This document shows, in pieces, positions 11,099-18,690 of a stretch of DNA of 30,505 nt. Source of the stretch: DASSCW01 sp036556325 (GTDB lineage: Bacteria; Chloroflexota; Limnocylindria; QHBO01). The translations under genes were made by a program, and so were the position numbers. Every line of letters starts with the position of its first letter. The first letter of the stretch is position 1. Location: contig DATBJR010000100.1 of assembly GCA_036556325.1 (NCBI GenBank), positions 1 to 30,505 on the forward strand, read 5' to 3'. Under the pieces are notes generated by a model that saw only the letters and a list, made by a program, of their open reading frames with translations, was not told the origin of the DNA and made no database searches.

Positions 11099-11563
11099 TC
11101 ACTCCAGGCGCAGCAGCAGGACTCCGGCGGCCACCGGCTGGCCCGCTTCGACGGCGATCTGGCCGACCGTCCCGTCGCGCGGGGCGCGCACCTCGTTCTG
11201 CATCTTCATGGCCTCGATCGTCAGCAGCGCATCCCCGGCGGCGACCTGCGCTCCGGCCTCGACCTTGATCGCCACCACCAGTCCCGGCAGCGTCGCGCGG
11301 ATCTCCACCGGGCCGCCCTCCCCCGCCGCGGCGGCGCGCGCCTCGGCCAGCGTGCGCTCGCGCCAGGACATGACGGCGACCGGGGTCCTGCGGCCATGGA
11401 GGGTGACGAACCACTCGCTGCCGGAGCCTTCCACGAGGGCCAGCAGGCTGTGCTGGCCATCGCTGAGCCGGGCAATCCCGCGCCGCCGGTCGAGCCACTC
11501 CAGCCGCCATTCACCAGCGGGCTCGACGTGCGCGCCGGCGACGGTGACGGTCAGCCCGGCCAC
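11099..11563 (-). CDS. Biotin carboxyl carrier protein of acyl-CoA (propionyl-CoA) carboxylase
   Basis: About 154 residues. The C-terminal 75 form a biotinyl domain with EAMKMQNEVRAP; Lys120 (in the chosen numbering) is the biotin site. The N-terminal half (GEWRLEWLDRRRGIARL, then a VTLHGRRTPVAV strand) resembles the BT-like linker that follows the biotin carboxylase in fused acyl-CoA carboxylase alpha chains. I prefer GTG at 11563 because AGGAGG lies 10 nt upstream; it overlaps the biotin carboxylase gene by 13 nt. In-frame ATGs at 11599 and 11626 would give longer proteins and a deeper overlap without a clear ribosome-binding site. The overlap makes this a split form of a fused alpha subunit. 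Confidence 0.87.
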   Translation of the reverse strand: MAGLTVTVAGAHVEPAGEWRLEWLDRRRGIARLSDGQHSLLALVEGSGSEWFVTLHGRRTPVAVMSWRERTLAEARAAAAGEGGPVEIRATLPGLVVAIKVEAGAQVAAGDALLTIEAMKMQNEVRAPRDGTVGQIAVEAGQPVAAGVLLLRLE

Positions 11564-13077
11564 CGACGCACCGCCTCCTGGCGCCCGGTCCGTGACCATG
11601 GCGTCGTGGCCTCGGGCTGCGCCCATGCGCCGTCCCGGGTCGCTGCCGCCGAGCGGCGGCCTTCCACGGCGGCCAGCGCCGACAGCCGAGTCTCGTCACT
11701 CGCCAGCGCCGGGCCGTCGCCCCAGCGCTCGCCGATCAGCCCGGTGTGGTAGTCGCCCGACACGAACTCGGGCTGGTCCACCAGCCAGCGGTGAAAGCCC
11801 AGGTCGGTCTGCAGCCCACCCACCAGCGTCTCGTCGAGCGCCCGCCGCAGCCGGTCGACGGCAGCCGGCCGGTCCTGGGCGTGGACCATCAGCTTGGCCA
11901 GCAGCGGGTCGTACTCGGGCGTCAGGGGCCCTTCCACCACGGCATGGTCCATCCGGATCCCCGGGCCCTCGGCTGGCTGCCAGGCGGTGATCGTGCCGGC
12001 CACTGGCCGGAACGCGTCCCACGGATCCTCCGCGTAGATGCGGACCTCGATGGCGTGCCCGCGTGGCTGCACGTCGAGCACCGAGGCATCCAGCCGCTCC
12101 CCGGCGGCGACCCGGATCTGCCAGGCCACGATGTCGAGTCCGGTCGCCAGCTCGGTAACGCCGTGCTCGACCTGCAGCCGGGTGTTCATCTCGAGGAAGT
12201 AGTGGTGCCCCTCCCCGTCCACGAGGAACTCCACGGTAGCCGCGTTGTGGAAGGCGACTGTCCCGGCGACGCGACGCGCGCTGTCGAAGAGCGCCGCGCG
12301 CAAGGTCCCGTCGACGGCCGGTGAGGGTGTCTCCTCGACCAGCTTCTGGTGCCGCCGCTGGACGGAGCAGTCCCGCTCGCCGAGGCAGGCGAGGTTCCCG
12401 TGCCGGTCGCCGAGCAGCTGGACCTCCACGTGGCGTGCCGGGCTGATGACTCGCTCCGCGTAGAGGGTGCCGTCCCCGAACGCGGACCGCGCCTCGCGAC
12501 TGGCGGCCCGCATCGCATCCGGCAGCTCGGCGGCCGTGTGGACCAGCCGCATGCCTCGGCCGCCCCCGCCGGCGGCGGCCTTGAGCATCATCGGCAGGCC
12601 GACGACGGCGGGGTCGGGGGTGACCTGGGCGTCGAGTGGGACGAGCAGGCCCGGGACCACCGGCACGCCGGCCTCGCTGGCGGCGCGTCGTGCGGCCAGC
12701 TTGTTGCCAAGCGCCTCCTGGGTCTCCGGCGGCGGGCCGATCCAGACCAGCCCTGCCTCCTGCACCGCCCGCGCGAAGCCGGGGTTCTCAGACAGGAACC
12801 CGTATCCGGGGTGGATGGCATCGGCTCCGCATCGGCGGGCGGCATCCAGGATGGCCGGGACGTTCAGGTAGGAATCGGCCGGAGCCGGCGGGCCGATGCG
12901 TTGCGCCATGTCGGCGGCGGCGACGTGAGGGGCCAGCGCATCGGCGTCCGAGAAGACGGCGATGCTGAAAATGCCCAGCTCGCGGCAGGCCCGCATGACC
13001 CGAATCGCGATCTCGCCACGGTTGGCGACCAGGATGCGGCGGATGGCGGACGGGGTGATGTCTTTGCGCACGGACAC
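11551..13077 (-). CDS. accC: Biotin carboxylase subunit of acyl-CoA (propionyl-CoA) carboxylase
   Basis: A 508-residue ATP-grasp enzyme that carboxylates biotin on the carrier protein. It starts RRILVANRGEIAIRVMRACRELG, followed by HPGYGFLSENPGFA, the glycine-rich ATP loop AAAGGGGRGMR, the RDCSVQRRHQKLVEE block and the catalytic EMNTRLQVEHGVTE. In most homologues the last motif reads EHPVTE; here Pro is Gly. About 50 residues after the usual AccC end carry on into the carrier gene, consistent with derivation from a fused alpha chain. Start GTG at 13077 is 6 nt after the pccB stop; a second GTG lies two codons in. Its clustering with pccB and mutase implies propionyl-CoA as the acceptor, though such subunits are often shared with acetyl-CoA carboxylase. 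Confidence 0.92.
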   Translation of the reverse strand: MSVRKDITPSAIRRILVANRGEIAIRVMRACRELGIFSIAVFSDADALAPHVAAADMAQRIGPPAPADSYLNVPAILDAARRCGADAIHPGYGFLSENPGFARAVQEAGLVWIGPPPETQEALGNKLAARRAASEAGVPVVPGLLVPLDAQVTPDPAVVGLPMMLKAAAGGGGRGMRLVHTAAELPDAMRAASREARSAFGDGTLYAERVISPARHVEVQLLGDRHGNLACLGERDCSVQRRHQKLVEETPSPAVDGTLRAALFDSARRVAGTVAFHNAATVEFLVDGEGHHYFLEMNTRLQVEHGVTELATGLDIVAWQIRVAAGERLDASVLDVQPRGHAIEVRIYAEDPWDAFRPVAGTITAWQPAEGPGIRMDHAVVEGPLTPEYDPLLAKLMVHAQDRPAAVDRLRRALDETLVGGLQTDLGFHRWLVDQPEFVSGDYHTGLIGERWGDGPALASDETRLSALAAVEGRRSAAATRDGAWAQPEATTPWSRTGRQEAVRRWPG

Positions 13078-13083
13078 CAGGGG

Positions 13084-14634
<1,551 letters not shown>

Positions 14635-14653
14635 GGATGTCCTCCGCGAACGT

Positions 14654-14729
14654 GGTGGGCCCAGCAGGGATCGAACCTGCGACCAGCCGGTTATGAGCCG
14701 GATGCTCTAACCACTGAGCTATGGGCCCG
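14654..14729 (-). tRNA. tRNA with anticodon CAT, probably tRNA-Ile2 (lysidine type)
   Basis: The cloverleaf reads on the minus strand: acceptor GGGCCCA pairs with TGGGCCC, D-arm GCTC/GAGC, anticodon loop CTCATAA, T-arm GCAGG/CCTGC with loop TTCGATC, discriminator A and an encoded CCA (14654-14656). The anticodon is CAT, which can be elongator Met, initiator Met or the Ile2 tRNA whose C34 becomes lysidine. The strong acceptor, GTGGTTAGAGCA and TGGTCGC resemble bacterial Ile2 tRNAs, so I favour Ile2 over Met. It is not an initiator: position 1 pairs with 72 and the three G-C pairs at the base of the anticodon stem are absent. The anticodon stem has a U27-C43 mismatch. Confidence 0.93.
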
Positions 14730-14750
14730 AGGGATGGTGGACAACTTCGA

Positions 14751-14756
14751 GTATAG
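14751..14756 (-). promoter_or_regulatory. Candidate -10 (TATACT) for tRNA and pcc operon
   Basis: Minus-strand TATACT ends 21 nt before the tRNA 5' end, giving a leader of about 15 nt. Because pccB starts 19 nt after the tRNA, the same promoter may serve both. The -35 region is not consensus. Confidence 0.45.
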
Positions 14757-14762
14757 AGGCTC

Positions 14763-14778
14763 GTCTTTGCACAAAGAC
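14763..14778. promoter_or_regulatory. 16-bp inverted repeat between tRNA and parA
   Basis: GTCTTTGCACAAAGAC has 7-bp arms (GTCTTTG and CAAAGAC) around a CA centre. It lies just upstream of the tRNA -10 and 120 nt ahead of parA in the 170-nt divergent gap. It could be an operator for either direction. A near DnaA-box, TGTGGAAAA, follows at 14797-14805. Confidence 0.35.
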
Positions 14779-14834
14779 ATCGACACTGCGCGCCTTTGTG
14801 GAAAACCCCGATGACCCGCCAACGGACCCGCGAC

Positions 14835-14840
14835 TATCCT
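14835..14840 (+). promoter_or_regulatory. Candidate -10 (TATCCT) for parAB
   Basis: TATCCT lies 59 nt upstream of the parA TTG, with TGACCC 17 nt further upstream as a poor -35. TATCCT is also the -10 in front of the gene at 17095. Confidence 0.35.
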
Positions 14841-14899
14841 TGCCTCGGTCGCATTCCGCGACACCCCGAGTCCACTTCGACGCAGCGAAGGGTGATCCG

Positions 14900-15667
14900 T
14901 TGACCAAGGTAATCTCCATTGCCAACCAGAAGGGCGGCGTCGGCAAGACGACGACGTCCATCAACTTGGGCGGCGCGCTGGCGGAGCTCGGCTACCGGGT
15001 CCTGTGCGTCGACATGGATCCCCAGGCCAACCTGACCGTCGGCCTCGGCATCTCGCTCTCCGACGTGAGGGTCTCCATGTCCGACGTCCTTTCCGAGGAC
15101 CGGATGTCGTTCGACGAGATCGTGCGCAGCACCGAGATGCCCGGCCTGTCAGTGGCGCCGGCGACATTGGAGCTGGCGTCGACCGAAGTGGAGCTGTTCA
15201 CCGCCATCGGCCGCGAGATGGTGCTGCGCGACGCGCTGACCGGTTGGGCCGAGCGGCAGTTCGACGTCATCATCATCGACTGCCCGCCGACGCTGGGCCT
15301 GCTGACCATCAACTCACTGGTGGCCAGCAACCGCGTGATCATTCCCGTCCAGACCCAGTACTACGCGATCAAGGGCCTCACCGCCCTGATCAAGGTGATC
15401 AACACGATCAAGCTGAAGCTGAACCACGACCTGGAGATCCTGGGACTGCTGGCCACCTTCTTCGACGGACGCACCGTGCTCGCCAGGGAGATGCTCGCCA
15501 ACCTGCGCGAGCTCGGCGACCATCGGGTGTTCAACACGATGATCAAGAACACGGTGAAGCTCGGCGAGGCGCCGCTGACCGGCAAGCCGGTGACCGAGTA
15601 CGCCACCAACTCAGCCGCCGCCCGCGCGTTCCGCGAGCTGGCGCGAGAGGTGGTCGAGCTTGGCTAG
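14900..15667 (+). CDS. parA: Chromosome-partitioning ATPase ParA (Soj)
   Basis: A 255-residue deviant Walker-type ATPase that positions chromosome origins together with ParB. It opens TKVISIANQKGGVGKTT; Lys11 and Lys16 in KGGVGKTT are the signature and catalytic lysines. CVDMDPQANLT (switch I region), VIIIDCPPTLGLLTINSL (Walker B) and the VIIPVQTQYYAIKGL block follow. The length is that of chromosomal Soj proteins without an N-terminal helix-turn-helix. Start TTG at 14900 with AAGG 9-12 nt upstream; an in-frame GTG at 14798 would add 34 Pro/Asp-rich residues unlike the family. The stop overlaps parB. Confidence 0.95.
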   Translation: MTKVISIANQKGGVGKTTTSINLGGALAELGYRVLCVDMDPQANLTVGLGISLSDVRVSMSDVLSEDRMSFDEIVRSTEMPGLSVAPATLELASTEVELFTAIGREMVLRDALTGWAERQFDVIIIDCPPTLGLLTINSLVASNRVIIPVQTQYYAIKGLTALIKVINTIKLKLNHDLEILGLLATFFDGRTVLAREMLANLRELGDHRVFNTMIKNTVKLGEAPLTGKPVTEYATNSAAARAFRELAREVVELG

Positions 15668-16643
15668 CAGCAAGGGACCGGCGTTCCGCGAGAACATCCA
15701 TCGCCTCTTCGACGAGGCGCAGGCCGCCGACCTCGGCCCGGGCGTCGTCTCGCTGATCGAGTCACGCGCGACCCGTGCCCAGATGCGCGAGCTGGCCATC
15801 GGCCGGATCCTGCCCAACCCGGCACAGCCGCGGCTCTCCTACGAGGAGGATTCGCTGCGCGAGCTGGCCGATTCCATCCGTGAGCATGGCGTGCTGCAGC
15901 CCATCCTGGTGCGCCCGACCGGCTCCCAGTTCGAGCTGATCGCCGGCGAACGCCGCTGGCGGGCCTCACAGCTCGCCCAGCGGGAGTCGATCCCGGCCAT
16001 CGTCGTGGAGTTCGACGAGGAGGCGGCGCTCGAGGTCTCGATCATCGAGAACCTCCAGCGCGAGGACGTGACGCCGCTCGAGGAAGCGGCCATGTTCCGC
16101 AAGATGACCGCCCTGGGCTACTCGGTGCGACAGCTGGCGCAGAAGATCGGCAAGGACAAGGGCTACGTCGAGAACCGCATGCGCCTGGCCGATGCGCCGC
16201 CGGAAATCCGGGAGCTGGTGTCCGTGCGCAAAGACACGCTCAGCCACGCATACGAGCTGATGCGGGTCGGCGACGAACGCACCCGGCGCCGGCTCGCCAA
16301 GAAGGTCGCCGCCGGCGAGCTGACCCTCGCCAAGCTGCGGGTCCTGACCGGCAGCGCCGGCGAGGCGGGCGAGGAGGGCAAGCCACGGCGCCGGGCGCGC
16401 ACGGTGGCCGGCGAGGTGGCAGTCGCCAAGGCGGCCCGCGCCGCCGACGACGCCCTGATGCAGAACCGCAGCAAGCTCGCCGAGGCCATCGATGAGCTCG
16501 TCGAGCTGCTTCGCAGCCCGGACGTCATCGAGCAGATCCCCGACACCAACCGGGACAACCTGGCCCGCAACCTGACGGTCACCAAGCTCAAGCTCGAGAA
16601 CGCGATCGCCATCATTCGCGCCACCCGCGAAGCGGCGTCGTAG
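15660..16643 (+). CDS. parB: Chromosome-partitioning protein ParB (Spo0J)
   Basis: A 327-residue CTP-dependent DNA-clamp protein that binds parS. The N-domain begins at about residue 45 with RILPNPAQPRLSYEEDSL and LADSIREHGVLQPILVR; GERRWRAS is the box II CTP-binding motif and IENLQREDVTPLEEA is box III. A helix-turn-helix follows (GYSVRQLAQKIGKDKGYVENRMRLA). The C-terminal 60 residues are helical and should form the dimerisation domain. The first 40 residues could contain the ParA-activating peptide. Start TTG at 15660 overlaps parA by 8 nt, with AGAGGTGG upstream. I did not find a canonical parS (TGTTTCACGTGAAACA) in the window. Confidence 0.95.
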   Translation: MASSKGPAFRENIHRLFDEAQAADLGPGVVSLIESRATRAQMRELAIGRILPNPAQPRLSYEEDSLRELADSIREHGVLQPILVRPTGSQFELIAGERRWRASQLAQRESIPAIVVEFDEEAALEVSIIENLQREDVTPLEEAAMFRKMTALGYSVRQLAQKIGKDKGYVENRMRLADAPPEIRELVSVRKDTLSHAYELMRVGDERTRRRLAKKVAAGELTLAKLRVLTGSAGEAGEEGKPRRRARTVAGEVAVAKAARAADDALMQNRSKLAEAIDELVELLRSPDVIEQIPDTNRDNLARNLTVTKLKLENAIAIIRATREAAS

Positions 16644-16647
16644 CGAG

Positions 16648-16660
16648 CGCCCTCAGGGCG
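16648..16660. terminator. Short hairpin at convergent parB end
   Basis: CGCCC-TCA-GGGCG, 5 bp with a 3-nt loop, in the 9-nt gap between the parB stop and the stop of the minus-strand gene, running into the latter. Its position suits a bidirectional end signal, but it is short and lacks a T-tract. Confidence 0.25.
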
Positions 16661-17009
16661 TGTAGGACATCACCTCGCGGTGGTCGACCAGGAAGTCGAC
16701 CAGCTTGGCGCGGGCGTCCGGCTCCATGCGCCGCAGTCCGGCGATCGCCCGCGGCAGCTCGAAGATCGGCGCCGCCAGGTTCCCGGCCGTGTCGATCCCG
16801 ACCACGTGGTCGGGTCCCCCGCCGACGAGGAACGCGCGCTGGAACCCGCGCGAGTCGAGCCCTGCAGCACGGCAAAACGCGGCAATCGCCGTCCCAACGC
16901 CCTTGCGCTTCGCGAAGTCGATGAACAGGTCGGCGGCCCAGCGATCGATCTGGTCGTCGCCCTGGGACTCGACCATCTGGCGGTAGGTCTCTGCCGTTCC
17001 CGTCTGCAT
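16653..17009 (-). CDS. Hypothetical protein, 118 residues
   Basis: I do not recognise this protein. It is soluble and mixed alpha/beta in appearance: an acidic helical N-terminus (ETYRQMVESQGDDQIDRWAADLFIDFAKRKG), a middle with FLVGGGPDHVVGIDTAGNLAAPIFELPRA, and a charged C-terminal helix ending LVDHREVMSYTP. No catalytic motif, signal peptide or membrane segment is evident. The ATG at 17009 has no ribosome-binding site, but a TAGAAT lies 6 nt upstream, so the transcript is probably leaderless. It is divergent from the unknown gene at 17095 and converges with parB. Coding is supported by the leaderless promoter, good start and compact fit between neighbours. Confidence 0.68.
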   Translation of the reverse strand: MQTGTAETYRQMVESQGDDQIDRWAADLFIDFAKRKGVGTAIAAFCRAAGLDSRGFQRAFLVGGGPDHVVGIDTAGNLAAPIFELPRAIAGLRRMEPDARAKLVDFLVDHREVMSYTP

Positions 17010-17015
17010 CGGCCG

Positions 17016-17021
17016 ATTCTA
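17016..17021 (-). promoter_or_regulatory. -10 (TAGAAT) for leaderless gene ending at 16653
   Basis: Minus-strand TAGAAT separated from the ATG by CGGCCG (6 nt). Transcription would start at the start codon. No -35 consensus. Confidence 0.5.
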
Positions 17022-17081
17022 GCGGCGGCTCGACCCCCGGCGCCTGCCGCCGGGACGGACCGGCGGCACCCGAGGTTCGGC

Positions 17082-17087
17082 TATCCT
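17082..17087 (+). promoter_or_regulatory. -10 (TATCCT) for leaderless gene at 17095
   Basis: TATCCT separated from the ATG by 7 nt (GCCGGCC). It lies 60 bp from the opposing TAGAAT, so the two genes form a divergent leaderless pair. Confidence 0.5.
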
Positions 17088-17094
17088 GCCGGCC

Positions 17095-17658
17095 ATGCAG
17101 AACCAGTCGGCCGATCCGCGGACCGAGGACACCATTGTCTTCACCCTGCTGCGCGGACAACGTGAGGCCCCCAGCCAACCGGAAGCGGTTGGGACCGCCA
17201 CCTTCGCCGACGGTCGCACCACCGTCGACGCACCCGAGGCCGTGGCCGTCGCGGTCGAGGAGCTGCTGCAGCGGCCCTTCGTCGACCGGGTCCAGGCCGA
17301 TGAACGACCCCGCGGGTATCGGCGCAGTGGGCGCGGTATGGTCGACATGCTGGTGCCCGGCATGCCCGAGCACTTCATCGCGCGCATGCGCGGTCTGTGG
17401 CTCGCCTACCCGGACGGCACCGTCGTCACCGCGCGGGAGGCATCGGCCGAGCATCCGACGGGTCGAACGCCGCTGCTGGAGCGGGTGGAGACCGGTCCCG
17501 CCGTGGTCGACCCCGCTGTCCGCCGCGCGACCCTGGCGGAGAGCACCGAGATCCTGAACACGCGTCCCCTGGTCCACGGCAACGATCCGTTGACCGGGGT
17601 GCGGCCAGTCAACGAGCGTCGCGATGTGTCGCGCACCGATTGCGGCTGGATCTGCTGA
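17095..17658 (+). CDS. Hypothetical protein, 187 residues
   Basis: I do not recognise this protein. It has no signal peptide or membrane segment and is rich in Arg, Asp, Glu and Val. The first part looks like strands and a helix (TIVFTLLRGQRE, VGTATFADGRTTVDAPEAVAVAVEELLQRPF); the middle contains RMRGLWLAYPDGTVVTARE; the end is RRDVSRTDCGWIC, with two Cys in the last five residues, unusual for a GC-rich cytoplasmic protein. The ATG has no ribosome-binding site and a -10 hexamer 7 nt upstream, so it is probably leaderless. Antisense open frames across this stretch are explained by GC-rich codon use. It is followed after 81 nt by a small membrane protein gene with its own promoter-like hexamer. 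Confidence 0.68.
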   Translation: MQNQSADPRTEDTIVFTLLRGQREAPSQPEAVGTATFADGRTTVDAPEAVAVAVEELLQRPFVDRVQADERPRGYRRSGRGMVDMLVPGMPEHFIARMRGLWLAYPDGTVVTAREASAEHPTGRTPLLERVETGPAVVDPAVRRATLAESTEILNTRPLVHGNDPLTGVRPVNERRDVSRTDCGWIC

Positions 17659-17727
17659 CGGCCACCGCTCGGAGTCATAGATTTGCCCAGATTGGCGTTC
17701 GAGGAGCCTCGCCCCGCCATGGCCCGC

Positions 17728-17733
17728 TATGAT
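17728..17733 (+). promoter_or_regulatory. -10 (TATGAT) for leaderless small membrane protein
   Basis: TATGAT separated from the ATG at 17740 by CCCGCC (6 nt), the same arrangement as for the two preceding genes. Confidence 0.5.
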
Positions 17734-17739
17734 CCCGCC

Positions 17740-17952
17740 ATGTCGTTGAAGCGGTACCTGGTACTCCCCATCGGGATCGCCATCGTCGGCGCGGTCTACT
17801 GGTTCTTCAGCTATGAGATGGCCGGCACGGTCATGCTGCTCGTCTTCGCGGGCGCCATGGCGGTGATGGGCTGGATCCTGCTGCCGACCCTGGACAATGT
17901 CGGCCCCACCGCGCCCGTGGACCCGGGCTTTTTCGAAGACCCGCGTCACTGA
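17740..17952 (+). CDS. Small membrane protein, cytochrome c oxidase subunit IV-like
   Basis: A 70-residue protein with two membrane segments (about residues 7-24, LVLPIGIAIVGAVYWFF, and 28-48, AGTVMLLVFAGAMAVMGWILL) and an acidic, Pro-containing tail ending PGFFEDPRH. The layout (two short helices, the second beginning with a Gly-Thr turn, then a polar C-terminus) resembles the small subunit IV of actinobacterial and Chloroflexota aa3-type oxidases (CtaF). That assignment is an inference from shape; no other oxidase genes are here. I chose the ATG at 17740 over the in-frame ATG at 17719 because of the hexamer 6 nt upstream and because the second start removes residues that overlap that hexamer. 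Confidence 0.65.
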   Translation: MSLKRYLVLPIGIAIVGAVYWFFSYEMAGTVMLLVFAGAMAVMGWILLPTLDNVGPTAPVDPGFFEDPRH

Positions 17953-17987
17953 CGCCGGCCTCGCGCGCACCTCGGTGGCATGCAGAC

Positions 17988-18040
17988 GCCGGGCAACTGT
18001 GGCTGCCCTAGCGAGGAAATCGCTAACACAGGTGCCCGGC
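17988..18040. other. Structured intergenic element with three stacked helices
   Basis: Arms in order on the plus strand: GCCGGGCA (17988-17995) with TGCCCGGC (18033-18040), 8 bp; after an A/G mismatch, CTGTG (17997-18001) with CACAG (18027-18031), 5 bp; then TAGCGA (18009-18014) with TCGCTA (18020-18025), 6 bp, loop GGAAA. Seven bases bulge on the left and one on the right between helices two and three. The bulged TGCCC (18004-18008) can instead pair with GGGCA (17991-17995). It lies between the converging genes ending at 17952 and 18141, so a terminator for either, a small RNA or a mobile-repeat remnant are all possible. I do not recognise a known RNA family. Confidence 0.6.
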
Positions 18041-18053
18041 TCGACTATTAGAG

Positions 18054-18078
18054 CGCACCAGAGTAGAACGCACCAGAG
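18054..18078. repeat. Short direct repeat
   Basis: CGCACCAGAG occurs twice, at 18054-18063 and 18069-18078, with a 15-bp period. It lies just after the structured element in the gap 17953-18140, which holds no gene I can support. Confidence 0.5.
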
Positions 18079-18140
18079 CGGACAGCGTTCGTGGCTTTGA
18101 CTGTCAGATTCCGGACGCCGGCCGCGTCGGGCCGGCGCAG

Positions 18141-18572
18141 CTAACGAATGCCGGTGTCGTAGGTGATGGTCACCGTCGAAGCTGAGCCATCGACCGTGAC
18201 GTCCTGCTCGGGCGCTGTGCCCATCAGCCCCCTGACCGGCTGCGGCTGAAGCCGGTAGTTGCCCGGCGCCAGCGAGAGGCTGAACGACCCGTCGGCGCCT
18301 GAGGTGACGCGGCCGACCTCGTGTCCGCTCACGTCGAGGACGACGAGCACCGCACCCGCCACCGGCCGGGCGTTGCAGCTGGGTTGGGGCGGCTCGGTGA
18401 CGACCGGGCAGGTGGGGCCGGCCACGACCTGGCCATGCAGCCGCCCGGCGCCGGCGGCGCTGGCGCTGGGCGAGATGCTGTCCGCCGGGCTGCCGCCGCC
18501 CGGGACCAGCCGGCAGCCGGCCAGCAGGAGCAGCAGGGCGACGAGGAGGAGGGTCGTGGATCGCTGGATCAT
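18141..18572 (-). CDS. Lipoprotein with carboxypeptidase regulatory-like beta-sandwich domain
   Basis: A 143-residue predicted lipoprotein. The signal peptide has a short basic start (MIQRSTT), a Leu/Val core and the lipobox LLAGC, placing Cys20 as the lipid site. A Ser/Pro/Ala-rich linker leads to GPTCPVVTEPPQPSCNARPVAGAVLVVLD, GRVTSGADGSFSLSLAPGNYRL and a final DVTVDGSASTVTITYDTGIR strand. This order, with the GxF-x-LxPGxY motif, is that of carboxypeptidase regulatory-like or CnaB-type sandwich domains, probably a structural or adhesive module. An alternative ATG at 18599 would add nine residues; I prefer 18572 because it gives a cleaner signal peptide. The gene diverges from xylA, so the operator at 18615-18639 lies in its upstream region. 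Confidence 0.8.
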   Translation of the reverse strand: MIQRSTTLLLVALLLLLAGCRLVPGGGSPADSISPSASAAGAGRLHGQVVAGPTCPVVTEPPQPSCNARPVAGAVLVVLDVSGHEVGRVTSGADGSFSLSLAPGNYRLQPQPVRGLMGTAPEQDVTVDGSASTVTITYDTGIR

Positions 18573-18614
18573 GCAGGCTTGACGGACGGGGCGCGACATC
18601 GGTTCCCATCTTGC

Positions 18615-18639
18615 GGTTTGTGCGGAACCCTTACAAACC
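18615..18639. promoter_or_regulatory. Operator candidate upstream of xylA (GTTTG-N13-CAAAC)
   Basis: A perfect 7-bp inverted repeat, GGTTTGT (18615-18621) and ACAAACC (18633-18639), with an 11-nt spacer. The core GTTTGTG and CAAAC with N13 is repeated exactly between the ROK repressor and the SDR gene (24852-24874). GTTTG/CAAAC half-sites are known for ROK xylose repressors (XylR of Firmicutes), although their spacing is shorter. It lies immediately upstream of the -10-like TAGGCT. Confidence 0.65.
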
Positions 18640-18644
18640 TGTGG

Positions 18645-18650
18645 TAGGCT
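18645..18650 (+). promoter_or_regulatory. Candidate -10 (TAGGCT) for xylA
   Basis: TAGGCT lies 6 nt after the CAAAC half-site and 40 nt before the preferred GTG start. The counterpart in front of the SDR gene is TAGACT in the similar context GGTAGxCTCG. Confidence 0.5.
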
Positions 18651-18690
18651 CGACCGACGGGTGCAACGGCCGCTGACGGAGGATGTCGAC

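Noticed and set aside
15660..15690. Search for canonical parS near parAB
   Set aside because: No TGTTTCACGTGAAACA-like sequence was found in the window by eye.
18009..18025. TAGCGA-GGAAA-TCGCTA and nearby CGCTAAC considered as an integron attC site
   Set aside because: The R and L boxes do not fit the attC consensus (RYYYAAC and GTTRRRY) and there is no integrase or cassette array.
16612..18609. 665-codon minus-strand open frame across the hypothetical genes
   Set aside because: Its sequence is low-complexity Arg/Pro/Gly-rich and it spans the end of parB and the structured intergenic element. The shorter genes have starts with promoter-like hexamers and protein-like composition.
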